Shown one piece after another: positions 47,457 to 57,079 of a stretch of DNA of 64,000 nucleotides (its first letter is position 1; each line of letters opens with the position of its first letter). Position numbers and translations under genes: made by a program. The notes below the pieces were generated by a model. The model saw only the letters and a list, made by a program, of their open reading frames with translations. It had not been told where the DNA came from and searched no databases. Origin of the DNA: Pseudomonas extremaustralis (GTDB lineage Bacteria; Pseudomonadota; Gammaproteobacteria; Pseudomonadales; Pseudomonadaceae); the NCBI RefSeq assembly GCF_900102035.1, contig NZ_LT629689.1, positions 6,610,330 to 6,674,329 on the forward strand, given 5' to 3'.

Positions 47457-48443
47457 ATGGACAGTGTTGATTTGAATGTCCTGCGCAGCGTGCTCGAATG
47501 GCGCCGCGCCGGGCAGCAAGTGGTGTTGTACAGCGTGGTCCAGACCTGGGGCAGTGCGCCGCGCCCGCCGGGTGCCATGTTGGCGCTGAGGGGCGATGGC
47601 GTGGTGATCGGCTCGGTGTCCGGTGGCTGTATCGAGGACGACTTGATCGCACGCCTGCAGGATGGTCGCCTGGCGAAAGATGGGCCGCCGGTGCAGTTGA
47701 TCACCTACGGTGTGACCCGCGATGAGGCGGCGCGATTCGGCCTGCCTTGCGGGGGCACCCTGCGCCTGACCGAAGAGCGGGTCGAGGATTGGGCCTGGGT
47801 AGCGCAGTTGCTGGAGCGTTGTGAAGCCCATGAAATTGTCGCGCGCGAGCTGGACCTGGCCACCGGCGTCGTGAGCTTGAGCGGGGCGAGCAAGAGCGAC
47901 GTCGTCACGTTTGACGGCGAGCGCCTGCGCGCGATCTACGGGCCGCGCTGGCGCTTGTTGTTGATCGGCGCCGGGCAGTTGTCGCGGTACGTGGCGCAAA
48001 TGGCGCGCCTGTTGGATTTCGAAGTATTGATCTGCGACCCGCGCGAAGAGTTCGTCTACGGCTGGGAAGAGCAACATGGCCGCTTTGTGCCCGGCATGCC
48101 TGATGAGGCGGTGCTGAATATCCAGACCGACGAACGCACCGCCGTCGTCTGCCTGACCCACGATCCGCGCCTGGATGACATGGCGTTGCTCACGGCCTTG
48201 AATTCCAATGCGTTCTACATCGGCGCACTGGGGTCGAGGGTCAATAGCCAGAAACGGCGTGAAAATCTCGCTGCGCTGGGGTTGTCTGCCGACGCTATTG
48301 CGCGTTTGCATGGGCCGATCGGCTTGCATATCGGCAGTCATACGCCCTCTGAGATTGCTTTGTCGCTGCTGGCGGAAATTGTCGCGATCAAGAATGGCGT
48401 GGCGCCGATGCAGAAAAAGCCGTTGCAGGTGGCAGCGCCGTGA
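47457..48443 (+). CDS. XdhC-family molybdenum-cofactor maturation protein
   Basis: A 328-residue XdhC/CoxI protein. The N-terminal domain has SVVQTWGSAPRPPGAMLALR and SVSGGCIEDDLI (conserved Cys); the C-terminal Rossmann domain has LLLIGAGQLSRYVAQMARLL and the GALGSRVNSQKR segment. These proteins bind molybdenum cofactor, oversee its sulfuration and insert it into xanthine-dehydrogenase-type enzymes. GAGG lies 5 nt before the ATG at 47457. It overlaps the MocA-like gene by four bases. No Mo-hydroxylase subunit is nearby. Confidence 0.9.
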   Translation: MDSVDLNVLRSVLEWRRAGQQVVLYSVVQTWGSAPRPPGAMLALRGDGVVIGSVSGGCIEDDLIARLQDGRLAKDGPPVQLITYGVTRDEAARFGLPCGGTLRLTEERVEDWAWVAQLLERCEAHEIVARELDLATGVVSLSGASKSDVVTFDGERLRAIYGPRWRLLLIGAGQLSRYVAQMARLLDFEVLICDPREEFVYGWEEQHGRFVPGMPDEAVLNIQTDERTAVVCLTHDPRLDDMALLTALNSNAFYIGALGSRVNSQKRRENLAALGLSADAIARLHGPIGLHIGSHTPSEIALSLLAEIVAIKNGVAPMQKKPLQVAAP

Positions 48444-49024
48444 ATATCACGGCGATTGTGCTGGCGGCCGGGCAGGGCAGTCGCTTCAGGGCAGAGAAGG
48501 GGGCGGATCAGGATAAGTTGTTGGTCGATTGTGTCGGCCGGGATGGGGTGACGCGGCCCGTGATCGAGCAGGTGCTGACGAATTTGCCTCGGCGCATTGT
48601 CAATCGCTGGCTGGTGACCACACCGGAGCGCAGTGAGGTTATCCGACTGGCGCAGGCGTATGGCTGCCAGGTCTTGCTGGTGCACTCGACAGGCATGGGC
48701 GACAGCATTGCAGCGGGGGTTGCGGCCAGCGCCTCAGCGCAGGGGTGGTTGGTGGTGCTGGGGGATATGCCGTTCATTCAATCCTCGAGTATCGAGCGGG
48801 TGATTGAGGCGGCGGCGGTGGATGCCATCAGTGTGCCGGTACACGCGGGTGAATATGGGCACCCGGTGGCATTTGGTCGGGACTTCGGGCCGCATTTGAG
48901 GGCGCTCACCGGTGATCGTGGCGCCAAACCGTTATTTGCCCAGGCAACCGTGCACGAAGTCGACGTGGCAGACCCTGGCATCTTCTGGGATGTGGATGTA
49001 CCGCAGTTGTTGCAGTACCGCTAA
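48440..49024 (+). CDS. MocA/MobA-like molybdenum cofactor nucleotidyltransferase
   Basis: A 194-residue NTP transferase. The N-terminus ITAIVLAAGQGSRFRAEKGA is the nucleotide-binding loop; VVLGDMPFIQSSSIERVI has the Mg2+-binding Asp, and GHPVAFGRDFGPHLRALTGD is typical of MocA (CTP:molybdopterin cytidylyltransferase). It starts with GTG at the end of the xdhC-like gene, so the two proteins are probably made in step. It presumably makes the MCD form of the cofactor for a hydroxylase encoded elsewhere. Confidence 0.85.
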   Translation: MNITAIVLAAGQGSRFRAEKGADQDKLLVDCVGRDGVTRPVIEQVLTNLPRRIVNRWLVTTPERSEVIRLAQAYGCQVLLVHSTGMGDSIAAGVAASASAQGWLVVLGDMPFIQSSSIERVIEAAAVDAISVPVHAGEYGHPVAFGRDFGPHLRALTGDRGAKPLFAQATVHEVDVADPGIFWDVDVPQLLQYR

Positions 49025-49036
49025 CCGGGCAGACAT

Positions 49037-49074
49037 AAAAAAGCCCCGCCTGATCGCTCAGGCGGGGCTTTTTA
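49037..49074. terminator. Bidirectional terminator between the MocA-like gene and rne
   Basis: AAAAAGCCCCGCCTGA and its complement pair around a short loop (ATCGC region), with A and T runs on either side; it serves both convergent genes. Confidence 0.93.
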
Positions 49075-49087
49075 GTGGCTGATGGAA

Positions 49088-52000
49088 TCAGGCGAGGGGT
49101 TTAGGCTCGTGCTCTGCTTCCAGGGCCTTTGGGGTGTGCTCTGCCACGTCTTCAACGGAACCTGGGGTCGCGTCAACGATGGAGGCAGTATGCTCAACCG
49201 GGGCTGGTGCTTGTGCCGCAGCAGCGGCGGCGGCCTCGGCTTCCTTGCGGCGACGACGCACTTCACGTGGATCGTTCGGTGCACGACCATTTTCGGTCAG
49301 GGCGCTGGCGGGCGCTGCTTCAACCACCGGAGCGGCGACTTCGGCAACCACTGGCGCTTCAACCACGGGTGCAGGTTCTGCTACCACGACCGGAGCGGCT
49401 TCAACCACTTCGGCCACCGGTGCTGGCGCTTCTTCTACCACAGGGGCAGGCGCTGGTGCTTCAACCGGAGCGGCCGGTTCGGCAGTCCACTGGAAGGCGG
49501 TCTGTTCTTCGCGAACTTCACGCACTGCCGGGGCGGCCTCTTCTACGACCGGTGCATGCACCACGGCTTCAACCACTGGCGCGGGCTCAACGGCAGCCAC
49601 TTCGACTTCAGGTTCGGCCTCGCGAACCGGTGCCACTTCCACTTCAGGAACCACTGGGGCTTCGATTGGGGTCGTGGCTTCCACCACCGGCGCTTCAACT
49701 GCTGGGGTTTCAACAGCCGGTGCTTGTACGGCAGCGGTTTCTTCGACAGCGGCAGTGGCGCGTTCAGCCTGCTCGTGGGCCTGGGCTTCAGCTGGCGCGC
49801 TGATGACCGAGCTGGCAACGGCTGCGGTAACGGCCAGGCCGGCAGCCAGTTCGGTGCCGGTTGGCTCGCTGGTAGCGGCTTCTGCGTTCTCGCCGGACTC
49901 TTCCGAGCCTTCGATCACATTGCCATTGGCATCGCGTTGACGCTCGCGACGGTTGCTGCGACGACGCTGGCCACGGGAGCGGCGGCGTGGACGATCGCCT
50001 TCGGCGTTGTCCTGGCCGTCTTCCTGCAGTTGCTCTTCGCCAGTCAGCACTTCTTCTTCGCTGGCGGCAGCGGCCTGCTCGGTACGCGGTTGACGCTCTT
50101 CACGCGGTGCGCGTGGCTGGCGTTCTTCGCGCGGCGGGCGAGCCGGGCGTTCTTCAGTGGTGGCAACGGCAGCGACGGCACCGGTGGCAGCGGCTGGCGC
50201 GGCATCCAGTGGTTCGCGCAGTTCACGCACACGTTCTTCACGCTCGCCACGGGGCTTGCGATCTTCGCGCGGAGCACGTGGTGGGCGTGGTGCCCGCTCT
50301 TCGCGCGGTGCGCGTTCTTCGCGGGCTACGGTCGTCGGGGTCTCTTCACGGGCTTCGCGAGGCGCACGCTCTTCACGGGGTGCGCGCTCTTCACGCGGTG
50401 CACGTTCTTCGCGTGGTTTGCGCTCTTCGTCACGGCGACCGTTGCGGTTACGGCTCTGCTGACGACCGTTGCGACGCTCTTCGTTACGCGCCGGACGCTC
50501 GGTGACCGGTTTTTCGACCACAACCGGTGCCGCAGGCTCTTCCTTGCTGGCGAACAGGCTGACCAGCGACTTCACCAGGCCCTTGAACAGGCTTGGCTCC
50601 GGCATTGCGGCCGGTGGGGCTACTGGCGCTGCGACTTCAACCGGCATCGGTGCGTTGGCGCGGGCCGGTGCGGTCTTCACGGCCGCTTCCTGGCGAACCA
50701 GGGTACGGGTCGCGGCGGCTGGCTGGACTTCTTCCACTTCGGCCGCGGCCGCGGCGATTTCGTAGCTGGACTGGCCGCTGTGGGCTTCCGGGCTGTCATC
50801 GCGCAGGCGTTGTACTTCGAAGTGCGGTGTTTCCAGGTGATCGTTCGGCAGGATGACGATACGGGCACGGGTGCGCAGTTCGATCTTGGTGATCGAGTTG
50901 CGTTTTTCGTTGAGCAGGAAGGCGGCGACCGGAATCGGCACTTGCGCGCGGACTTCGGCGGTGCGGTCTTTCAGGGCTTCTTCTTCGATCAGGCGCAGGA
51001 TCGCCAGGGACAACGATTCAACGTCACGGATAATGCCGGTGCCGTTGCAACGCGGGCAGACGATGCCGCTGCTCTCGCCCAGGGAAGGACGCAGGCGCTG
51101 ACGGGACATTTCCAGCAGGCCGAAGCGCGAGATGCGGCCAACCTGCACACGGGCACGGTCGGCTTCGAGGCATTCGCGGACTTTTTCTTCCACGGCGCGC
51201 TGGTTCTTGGCTGGGGTCATGTCGATGAAGTCGATCACGATCAGGCCGCCGATATCACGCAGGCGCAGCTGGCGGGCGATTTCCTCAGCCGCTTCCAGGT
51301 TGGTCTGCAGGGCGGTTTCTTCGATGTCGCTACCTTTCGTGGCGCGCGCCGAGTTGATGTCGATGGACACCAGGGCTTCGGTCGGGTCGATCACGATGGA
51401 GCCGCCGGAAGGCAGTTCGACCACGCGCTGGAAGGCGGTCTCGATCTGGCTTTCGATCTGGAAACGGTTGAACAGCGGAACGCTGTCTTCGTACAGCTTG
51501 ATCTTGCTGGCGTACTGCGGCATCACCTGGCGGATGAAGGTCAGGGCTTCGTCCTGGGCTTCAACGCTGTCGATCAGCACTTCACCGATGTCCTGGCGCA
51601 GGTAATCGCGGATGGCGCGGATGATCACGTTGCTTTCCTGATAGATCAGGAACGGCGCGGAACGATCCAGGGACGCTTCTTTGATGGCGGTCCACAGTTG
51701 CAGCAGGTAGTCGAGGTCCCACTGCATTTCTTCGCTGCTGCGGCCAAGGCCGGCAGTGCGAACGATCAGGCCCATGTCGGCCGGAGCGACCAAACCGTTC
51801 AGCGCTTCACGCAGTTCGTTGCGCTCTTCGCCTTCGATGCGACGGGAAATGCCGCCGGCACGTGGGTTGTTGGGCATCAGGACCAGGTAACGGCCGGCCA
51901 GGCTGATGAAGGTGGTGAGGGCCGCGCCCTTGTTGCCACGTTCTTCTTTTTCGACCTGAACGATGACTTCCTGGCCTTCGCTCAGGACGTCCTTGATGTT

Positions 52001-52258
52001 CACGCGGCCTTCGGGGGCTTTCTTGAAGTATTCGCGGGAGATTTCTTTGAGTGGCAGGAAGCCGTGGCGCTCGGAGCCGAAATCGACAAAGGCAGCCTCA
52101 AGGCTTGGTTCGATGCGAGTAATACGGCCTTTATAGATGTTGGCCTTCTTTTGCTCGCGTGCACCGGATTCGATGTCCAGGTCGTAGAGGCGTTGGCCAT
52201 CTACCAGTGCAACACGCAACTCTTCGGGTTGAGTTGCGTTAATCAGCATTCTTTTCAT
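49088..52258 (-). CDS. rne: Ribonuclease E
   Basis: A 1056-residue endoribonuclease that starts decay of most mRNAs, processes rRNA and tRNA, and scaffolds the degradosome. The N-terminal half has the S1 domain ([20 protein letters not shown]), 5' sensor and DNase I-like site with Asp in [11 protein letters not shown] and [11 protein letters not shown], and the Zn-link CPRCNGTG. The C-terminal half is disordered: an Arg-rich stretch with REERAP repeats (about residues 610-682) that should bind RNA, and an Ala/Pro/Val/Glu tail with PAPVVEA-like repeats. An upstream Met at 52306 is less likely than [10 protein letters not shown] at 52258. Confidence 0.95.
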   Translation of the reverse strand: MKRMLINATQPEELRVALVDGQRLYDLDIESGAREQKKANIYKGRITRIEPSLEAAFVDFGSERHGFLPLKEISREYFKKAPEGRVNIKDVLSEGQEVIVQVEKEERGNKGAALTTFISLAGRYLVLMPNNPRAGGISRRIEGEERNELREALNGLVAPADMGLIVRTAGLGRSSEEMQWDLDYLLQLWTAIKEASLDRSAPFLIYQESNVIIRAIRDYLRQDIGEVLIDSVEAQDEALTFIRQVMPQYASKIKLYEDSVPLFNRFQIESQIETAFQRVVELPSGGSIVIDPTEALVSIDINSARATKGSDIEETALQTNLEAAEEIARQLRLRDIGGLIVIDFIDMTPAKNQRAVEEKVRECLEADRARVQVGRISRFGLLEMSRQRLRPSLGESSGIVCPRCNGTGIIRDVESLSLAILRLIEEEALKDRTAEVRAQVPIPVAAFLLNEKRNSITKIELRTRARIVILPNDHLETPHFEVQRLRDDSPEAHSGQSSYEIAAAAAEVEEVQPAAATRTLVRQEAAVKTAPARANAPMPVEVAAPVAPPAAMPEPSLFKGLVKSLVSLFASKEEPAAPVVVEKPVTERPARNEERRNGRQQSRNRNGRRDEERKPREERAPREERAPREERAPREAREETPTTVAREERAPREERAPRPPRAPREDRKPRGEREERVRELREPLDAAPAAATGAVAAVATTEERPARPPREERQPRAPREERQPRTEQAAAASEEEVLTGEEQLQEDGQDNAEGDRPRRRSRGQRRRSNRRERQRDANGNVIEGSEESGENAEAATSEPTGTELAAGLAVTAAVASSVISAPAEAQAHEQAERATAAVEETAAVQAPAVETPAVEAPVVEATTPIEAPVVPEVEVAPVREAEPEVEVAAVEPAPVVEAVVHAPVVEEAAPAVREVREEQTAFQWTAEPAAPVEAPAPAPVVEEAPAPVAEVVEAAPVVVAEPAPVVEAPVVAEVAAPVVEAAPASALTENGRAPNDPREVRRRRKEAEAAAAAAAQAPAPVEHTASIVDATPGSVEDVAEHTPKALEAEHEPKPLA
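50215..50430 (-). repeat. Repeats in rne encoding REERAP units
   Basis: The stretch encodes several copies of the six-residue unit REERAP and variants (REDRKP, REEREE-like), so the DNA has 18-bp-period similarity. It is probably the arginine-rich RNA-binding segment of the degradosome scaffold. Repeat number may vary between strains. Confidence 0.7.
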
Positions 52259-53016
52259 GTTGTACCGTCGGTTTCCGGGCTGCCGGAAACGGCGTTCGGC
52301 ACACACGACTTCTCACGGTCGGTGTCAGGTGCGTCAAGAGTGGTTGGCCACTCCAGTGTCCAGCTAAATCGGCCAATTGGGCCGGTATCGCGACGGACGC
52401 GTCCTGCTTGTTAGCGGCGGTGACAAAGGCACCACTTCAACAAAAGCTAAGGTCAGGAGGAGGAATCAACCGGCGACTGTGGACGAGATGAAGCGTCTAA
52501 ATATAAGCCTAGTGCTACACGGTCCGACGGTTGTGCATCTCCACCCTACACGTATCCCTGATAATTCGGGTGCTGCCGCGCGCAGAATCCGCAGCGGGTT
52601 GGCATTTACCGTGTTCTCCAATGGGGAGTCCACGCTCATGGCTAAACAAGACCGAGTGCGGGCGATTGCGCTCTCACTCGGCTCTTAACAGGCGTTGTTT
52701 CCGAAGCATTCGCCATGGACTGGCTCAAGACTGACTGCACTTTGTGAACTGGCCGTAAATATCGGCACGGAAGGCGAGTATTCACTCTGCTTCCTGCGCT
52801 CGCTTCAGGCCTCATGTCACCTGCGCTTGTTACAATCTCAAGCCTTCCTAGGTGGCGAAAGCCCCGTAGGACGGCCTCGCGTCCTGATGAATTGCGATGG
52901 TCAGGGCCGGCAGTTTGCCGCAAGTCCTCTGTCCAGGCCGCTTTTGGCGGCGTTCGCGACTATAGCAGCAATGATTAAGTGCTTCAATTCCATAAAAAAT
53001 TGTTATCATCGCCGCC
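52259..53016. other. Divergent regulatory region rne / rluC, long rne leader
   Basis: This 758-bp region has no supported gene. Upstream of rne (minus strand) a hairpin GTTTCCGG-CAGC-CCGGAAAC (52271-52290) lies about 12 nt before the ATG, and long structured rne leaders are known to mediate RNase E autoregulation in enterobacteria. For rluC a TATCAT -10 candidate is seen near 53002-53009. Confidence 0.55.
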
Positions 53017-53976
53017 ATGACGACTACCGCCCCCCAGACCCCCAGCGTACAGCTGCTCGAGGTCTCGCCGGAATATGCCGGCCAACGCATTGACAATTTC
53101 CTCCTGGCCAGGCTCAAAGGCGTGCCCAAGACCTTGATTTACCGCATTTTGCGTAAAGGCGAAGTGCGCGTGAACAAGGGGCGGATCAAGCCCGAGTACA
53201 AGTTGCAGGCGGGCGATATCGTTCGTGTGCCGCCGGTACGCGTGCCTGAGCGTGATGAGCCTGTGCCGTTGGCCCAGGGCCTGTTGCAGCGTCTTGAGGC
53301 GTCGATTGTCTTCGAAGACAACAAGCTGATCGTGATCAACAAGCCCTGCGGTATCGCCGTTCATGGCGGCAGTGGCCTGAGTTTTGGCGTGATCGAAGCC
53401 TTTCGCCAGTTGCGCCCGGATGCCAAGGAGCTGGAACTGGTTCATCGTCTGGACCGCGACACCTCCGGCCTGCTGATGATCGCCAAGAAGCGCAGCATGT
53501 TGCGCCATCTGCACACGGCCTTGCGGGGCGATGGTGTGGACAAGCGCTATATGGCGCTGGTGCGCGGCCACTGGGCCAGCTCGATCAAGAGCGTCCGTGC
53601 GCCGTTGCAGAAGAGCAATCTGCGTTCCGGCGAGCGCATGGTCGAAGTGGATGAGGAGGGCAAAGAGGCCCTGACCCTGTTCAAGGTGCTGCGTCGCTTT
53701 GGCGACTTCGCTACCCTGGTGGAGGCCAAGCCGGTCACCGGTCGTACTCACCAGATTCGCGTACATACCTTGCACGCGGGCCATTGCATCGCCGGTGATA
53801 CCAAGTACGGCGACGAGGATTTCTCCAAGGAAATCCGTGATCTGGGCGGTAAACGCCTGTTCCTGCATGCCTATATGCTCACTGTGCCGTTGCCCGATGG
53901 CGGCGAATTGAAGCTACAGGCGCCGGTCGATGAGATGTGGGCCAAGACCGTGGAGCGCTTGAGTGTCGCGCCTTGA
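53017..53976 (+). CDS. rluC: 23S rRNA pseudouridine(955/2504/2580) synthase RluC
   Basis: A 319-residue RluA-family synthase. The N-terminal S4 RNA-binding domain ([20 protein letters not shown]) precedes the catalytic domain with the nucleophilic Asp in [14 protein letters not shown] and later motifs [13 protein letters not shown] and HAYML. The rne-rluC divergent arrangement is conserved in gamma-proteobacteria. Its end overlaps the HAD phosphatase gene by 14 bp. Confidence 0.93.
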   Translation: MTTTAPQTPSVQLLEVSPEYAGQRIDNFLLARLKGVPKTLIYRILRKGEVRVNKGRIKPEYKLQAGDIVRVPPVRVPERDEPVPLAQGLLQRLEASIVFEDNKLIVINKPCGIAVHGGSGLSFGVIEAFRQLRPDAKELELVHRLDRDTSGLLMIAKKRSMLRHLHTALRGDGVDKRYMALVRGHWASSIKSVRAPLQKSNLRSGERMVEVDEEGKEALTLFKVLRRFGDFATLVEAKPVTGRTHQIRVHTLHAGHCIAGDTKYGDEDFSKEIRDLGGKRLFLHAYMLTVPLPDGGELKLQAPVDEMWAKTVERLSVAP

Positions 53977-54625
53977 TTACAAGCTACTGATTTTCGATTG
54001 GGACGGTACCCTGGCCAACTCCATTGGTCGGATCGTTGAATCGATGCATGTGGCGTCGACACGCTCGGGTTTCGAGCTGTGCAGCGACCTGGCGGTCAAG
54101 GGCATCATCGGCCTGGGTTTGCCTGAAGCGATCCGCACCCTGTACCCGCAGATCGGCGACGATGAGCTGGTGGCGTTCCGCGACCATTACGCCGATCACT
54201 ACATTGCGCTGGAGGCCGAGCCCTCGCCGCTGTTTGATGGTGTGGTGCAATCCCTGGAGGCATTTCGCGCCGAGGGTTATCACCTTGCTGTCGCGACCGG
54301 CAAGGCGCGTCGCGGCCTGGATCGGGTGCTCAAGGCGCACGGTTGGGAAGATTATTTCGACATCACCCGCGCCGCCGATGAAGCCGCCAGCAAGCCCCAT
54401 CCTCTGATGTTGGAGCAGATCCTGGCACATTGTGGTGTGTCGCCGCGCCAGGCGTTGATGGTGGGCGATGCGTCTTTCGATCTGATGATGGCGCGCAACG
54501 CTGGCATGGACAGCGTGGCGGTGAGCTACGGCGCCCAGTCTGGCGAAGCTTTGCAGCAATACGAGCCCAGGCTGACGATCGATCATTTTTCCGAGTTGCA
54601 GGCCTGGCTTGGCCGGGCTCAATAA
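53963..54625 (+). CDS. HAD-family phosphatase (phosphoglycolate phosphatase-like)
   Basis: A 220-residue haloacid dehalogenase hydrolase: motif [14 protein letters not shown] (nucleophile Asp), motif II in LAVATGKAR, motif III Lys in AASKPHP and motif IV in [14 protein letters not shown]. The cap is the small helical type seen in Gph/PGP. It starts with GTG inside the end of rluC, implying coupling. The substrate is not evident. Confidence 0.88.
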   Translation: MSRLDYKLLIFDWDGTLANSIGRIVESMHVASTRSGFELCSDLAVKGIIGLGLPEAIRTLYPQIGDDELVAFRDHYADHYIALEAEPSPLFDGVVQSLEAFRAEGYHLAVATGKARRGLDRVLKAHGWEDYFDITRAADEAASKPHPLMLEQILAHCGVSPRQALMVGDASFDLMMARNAGMDSVAVSYGAQSGEALQQYEPRLTIDHFSELQAWLGRAQ

Positions 54626-54646
54626 GTCTTTGCTGGGGTTGATGGC

Positions 54647-55630
54647 ATGAGTGACGAATGGAAAGCGCCTGAGAAGGCCGAGAGCGGTGATGACAAGAGC
54701 TGGAAGCTGCTGGAGAAAACCCTCCTGGCCGGCGTCCAGGAGCAACGTCGTGCACGGCGCTGGGGGATTTTCTTCAAGTTGCTGACCTTTACCTACCTGA
54801 TAGCCATGCTGATGCTGTTCAGTCCGCTGATGGATATTGAGAAAAGCGCGACCCGTGGCGCCAGCTACACCGCCCTGATCGAAGTGCGTGGTGTGATCGC
54901 CGACAAGGAGTCCGCCAGCGCCGACAATATCGTCACCAGTCTGCGCGCCGCGTTCGAAGACCCCAAGGTCAAGGGTGTGATCCTGCGTATCAACAGCCCG
55001 GGCGGCAGTCCGGTGCAGTCGGGCTACGTGTACGACGAGATTCGCTGTTTGCGCGGCCTGCACCCGGATATCAAGCTGTATGCGGTGATTTCCGACCTTG
55101 GAGCCTCGGGCGCCTATTACATTGCCAGTGCTGCGGATCAGATCTATGCCGACAAGGCCAGCCTTGTCGGTTCCATTGGTGTAACGGCGGCCGGTTACGG
55201 ATTTGTCGGTACCATGGAAAAGCTGGGTGTGGAGCGGCGTACCTACACCTCGGGTGAGCACAAGTCGTTCCTCGATCCGTTCCAGCCGCAAAAGGCCGAT
55301 GAAACCGAGTTCTGGCAGGGCGTGTTGGACACCACTCATCGCCAGTTCATTGCCAGCGTGAAGCAGGGGCGCGGGGATCGTCTGAAGGATAAGGACCACC
55401 CGGAGCTGTTCTCCGGGCTGGTGTGGTCGGGCGAGCAGGCTTTGCCGCTGGGATTGATCGATGGCCTGGGTAGCGCCAGTTCAGTGGCGCGGGACGTGAT
55501 TGGTGAGAAGGAACTGGTGGATTTCACCGTTGAGGAATCGCCGTTCGACCGCTTTTCCAAGAAACTCGGCGCCAGCGTGGCGGAGAAGTTGGCCCTGTAC
55601 ATGGGCTTTCAGGGCCCGACCCTGCGCTGA
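54647..55630 (+). CDS. sppA: Signal peptide peptidase SppA (S49 family)
   Basis: A 327-residue membrane-anchored serine protease that degrades cleaved signal peptides. A cytoplasmic N-terminus precedes one transmembrane helix (FKLLTFTYLIAMLMLFSPLM); the S49 fold has GVILRINSPGGSPVQSG, the Ser nucleophile in LGASGAYYIASAAD and the Lys in YTSGEHKSFLDPF. It is the short single-domain form. It lies 21 bp after the HAD gene, in the rluC transcript direction. Confidence 0.9.
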   Translation: MSDEWKAPEKAESGDDKSWKLLEKTLLAGVQEQRRARRWGIFFKLLTFTYLIAMLMLFSPLMDIEKSATRGASYTALIEVRGVIADKESASADNIVTSLRAAFEDPKVKGVILRINSPGGSPVQSGYVYDEIRCLRGLHPDIKLYAVISDLGASGAYYIASAADQIYADKASLVGSIGVTAAGYGFVGTMEKLGVERRTYTSGEHKSFLDPFQPQKADETEFWQGVLDTTHRQFIASVKQGRGDRLKDKDHPELFSGLVWSGEQALPLGLIDGLGSASSVARDVIGEKELVDFTVEESPFDRFSKKLGASVAEKLALYMGFQGPTLR

Positions 55631-55664
55631 GATCTCAAGCTCGGTGTAGATAAGTGGGGCGTTT

Positions 55665-56243
55665 CTAAGGGATTTGTACGCCTTGCGCCAGCAGCATATC
55701 CACCAGTCGAATAAGGGGTAGGCCGACGAGGCTGGTCGCATCCGGTCCTTCAGTGCTCTGGAACAGGCTCACCCCCAGCCCTTCGGCCTTGAAGCTGCCT
55801 GCGCAGTCATACGGCTGCTCGATACGCAGGTAGCGCTCGATGCGTTCAGCATCCAGTTCGCGCATGTGTACGGTGAAGGGGATGCAGTCGACCTGGCAGT
55901 GCCCTGTGTCGCTGTTCAATAGTGCCAGCCCGGTGAGGAAGCTCACACGCTTGCCGCTGGCGGCCAGCAGTTGTTCGCGCGCGTTCTCGAAGGTGTGAGG
56001 CTTGCCAATGATGCGGCCTTCCAGCGCTGCGACCTGATCCGAGCCGATAATCAAATGGCCTGGATGGCTGGCAGCGAGGGCGCGGGCTTTCTGTTCGGCC
56101 AGGCGCTTGACCAGCTCGATGGCTGACTCGTCCGGGCGATGGCTTTCGTCGATATCCGGCGAGCTGCAGACGAATGGCAGGTGCAGGCGGCTGAGCAGTT
56201 CCCGGCGATAAACCGAGCTGGATGCGAGTAATAAAGGCAGCAT
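55665..56243 (-). CDS. Maf family nucleotide pyrophosphatase (YceF type)
   Basis: A 192-residue Maf protein that hydrolyses non-canonical nucleoside triphosphates, probably 7-methyl-GTP as for YceF. It shows LLASSSVYRRELLSRL (the SSS-xxR motif), DESHRPDES, IIGSDQVAALEG and YDCAGSFKAEGLG. The frame is open to 56759, which would cross the yceD promoter; GGAG about 7 nt before the ATG at 56243 supports the start. It is divergent from yceD, as in E. coli. Confidence 0.92.
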   Translation of the reverse strand: MLPLLLASSSVYRRELLSRLHLPFVCSSPDIDESHRPDESAIELVKRLAEQKARALAASHPGHLIIGSDQVAALEGRIIGKPHTFENAREQLLAASGKRVSFLTGLALLNSDTGHCQVDCIPFTVHMRELDAERIERYLRIEQPYDCAGSFKAEGLGVSLFQSTEGPDATSLVGLPLIRLVDMLLAQGVQIP

Positions 56244-56311
56244 GGGCGTCTCCTCAAGGCAGTCGCGAATTCTAGCGGGGCGACCGGCCGACGCACAGGG
56301 CTGAATTTCCT

Positions 56312-56339
56312 TTGACATGGCTGGGGGCATCCCTATAAT
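56312..56339 (+). promoter_or_regulatory. Near-consensus sigma-70 promoter of yceD-rpmF-plsX
   Basis: TTGACA (56312-56317), 16 bp, TATAAT (56334-56339). Both hexamers are perfect. The transcription start would fall near 56346, only 2-4 nt before the yceD ATG. Confidence 0.85.
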
Positions 56340-56348
56340 GCTGCGCCT

Positions 56349-56879
56349 ATGTTGAATGACCCGATTCCACCTCACGTTGACCCGCGCAAATTGGCTGATC
56401 GTGGCACTTCCCTTCAAGGTGAGTTGCTGCTGGCCGATTTGGAGAGACTCTGCGACCCGCTTTCCGACACTGTCGGTACGGTGCAGGCCAAATTCGTTTT
56501 TGAACGAGATGAACGTAAATCTGTGGTTATTCACAGCTTTATCGACACCGAAGTCAAAATGGTTTGCCAGCGTTGTCTTGAGCTGGTCACCCTGCCGATC
56601 CACAGCGAGTGCAGTTATGCTGTGGTGAAGGAGGGTGCGAATACCCAGTCGTTGCCGAAAGGTTATGACGTGCTGGAACTGGGCGAAGATCCTTTGGATC
56701 TGCATGCACTGATCGAGGAGGAGCTTCTGCTCGCCTTGCCCATTGTGCCTGCTCATCATCCGGAAGAATGCCAGCAGCCGGCGGGCCTCGATGACGAGCC
56801 CGAACCGAGCGAGGACGAGGTAACGCGGTCCAACCCGTTCAGTGTATTGGCGCAGTTAAAGCGTGACCCAAACGTTTAG
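56349..56879 (+). CDS. yceD: YceD/DUF177 family protein (23S rRNA accumulation protein)
   Basis: A 176-residue DUF177 protein, which in E. coli and plants is needed for 23S rRNA accumulation. The Cys pair in MVCQRCLELVTLPI and the acidic C-terminal part DEPEPSEDEV are typical. The start MLNDPIPPHVDPRKLADRG matches relatives I recall, yet the promoter places it almost at the transcript 5' end. It is 13 bp upstream of rpmF in the usual yceD-rpmF-plsX-fab order. Confidence 0.9.
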   Translation: MLNDPIPPHVDPRKLADRGTSLQGELLLADLERLCDPLSDTVGTVQAKFVFERDERKSVVIHSFIDTEVKMVCQRCLELVTLPIHSECSYAVVKEGANTQSLPKGYDVLELGEDPLDLHALIEEELLLALPIVPAHHPEECQQPAGLDDEPEPSEDEVTRSNPFSVLAQLKRDPNV

Positions 56880-56892
56880 GAGTTAATCAATT

Positions 56893-57075
56893 ATGGCTGT
56901 TCAGCAGAACAAAAAATCCCGCTCCGCCCGTGACATGCGCCGTTCGCACGACGCTCTCGAGGCTAGCACCCTGTCCGTGGAAAAGACCACTGGTGAAGTT
57001 CACCTGCGTCACCACGTATCGCCAGAAGGCGTATACCGTGGCCGTAAAGTGATCGACAAGGGCGCTGACGAGTAA
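56893..57075 (+). CDS. rpmF: Ribosomal protein bL32
   Basis: A 60-residue protein with the N-terminal [20 protein letters not shown] and a C-terminal half [18 protein letters not shown]. The zinc-binding Cys pair of some L32 proteins is absent, as usual in Pseudomonas. AGGAG precedes the ATG. It is 4 bp upstream of plsX. Confidence 0.96.
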
Positions 57076-57079
57076 TCAC

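Noticed and set aside
50215..50430. Periodic repeats considered as a possible CRISPR-like array
   Set aside because: The repeats are in frame, have an 18-bp period without spacers, and encode REERAP units of RNase E.
49082..52414. A 1110-codon open frame on the plus strand opposite rne
   Set aside because: It is antisense to the well-supported RNase E; its Cys/Phe/Arg-rich, low-complexity protein is the mirror of GC-rich codons, with no known domain.
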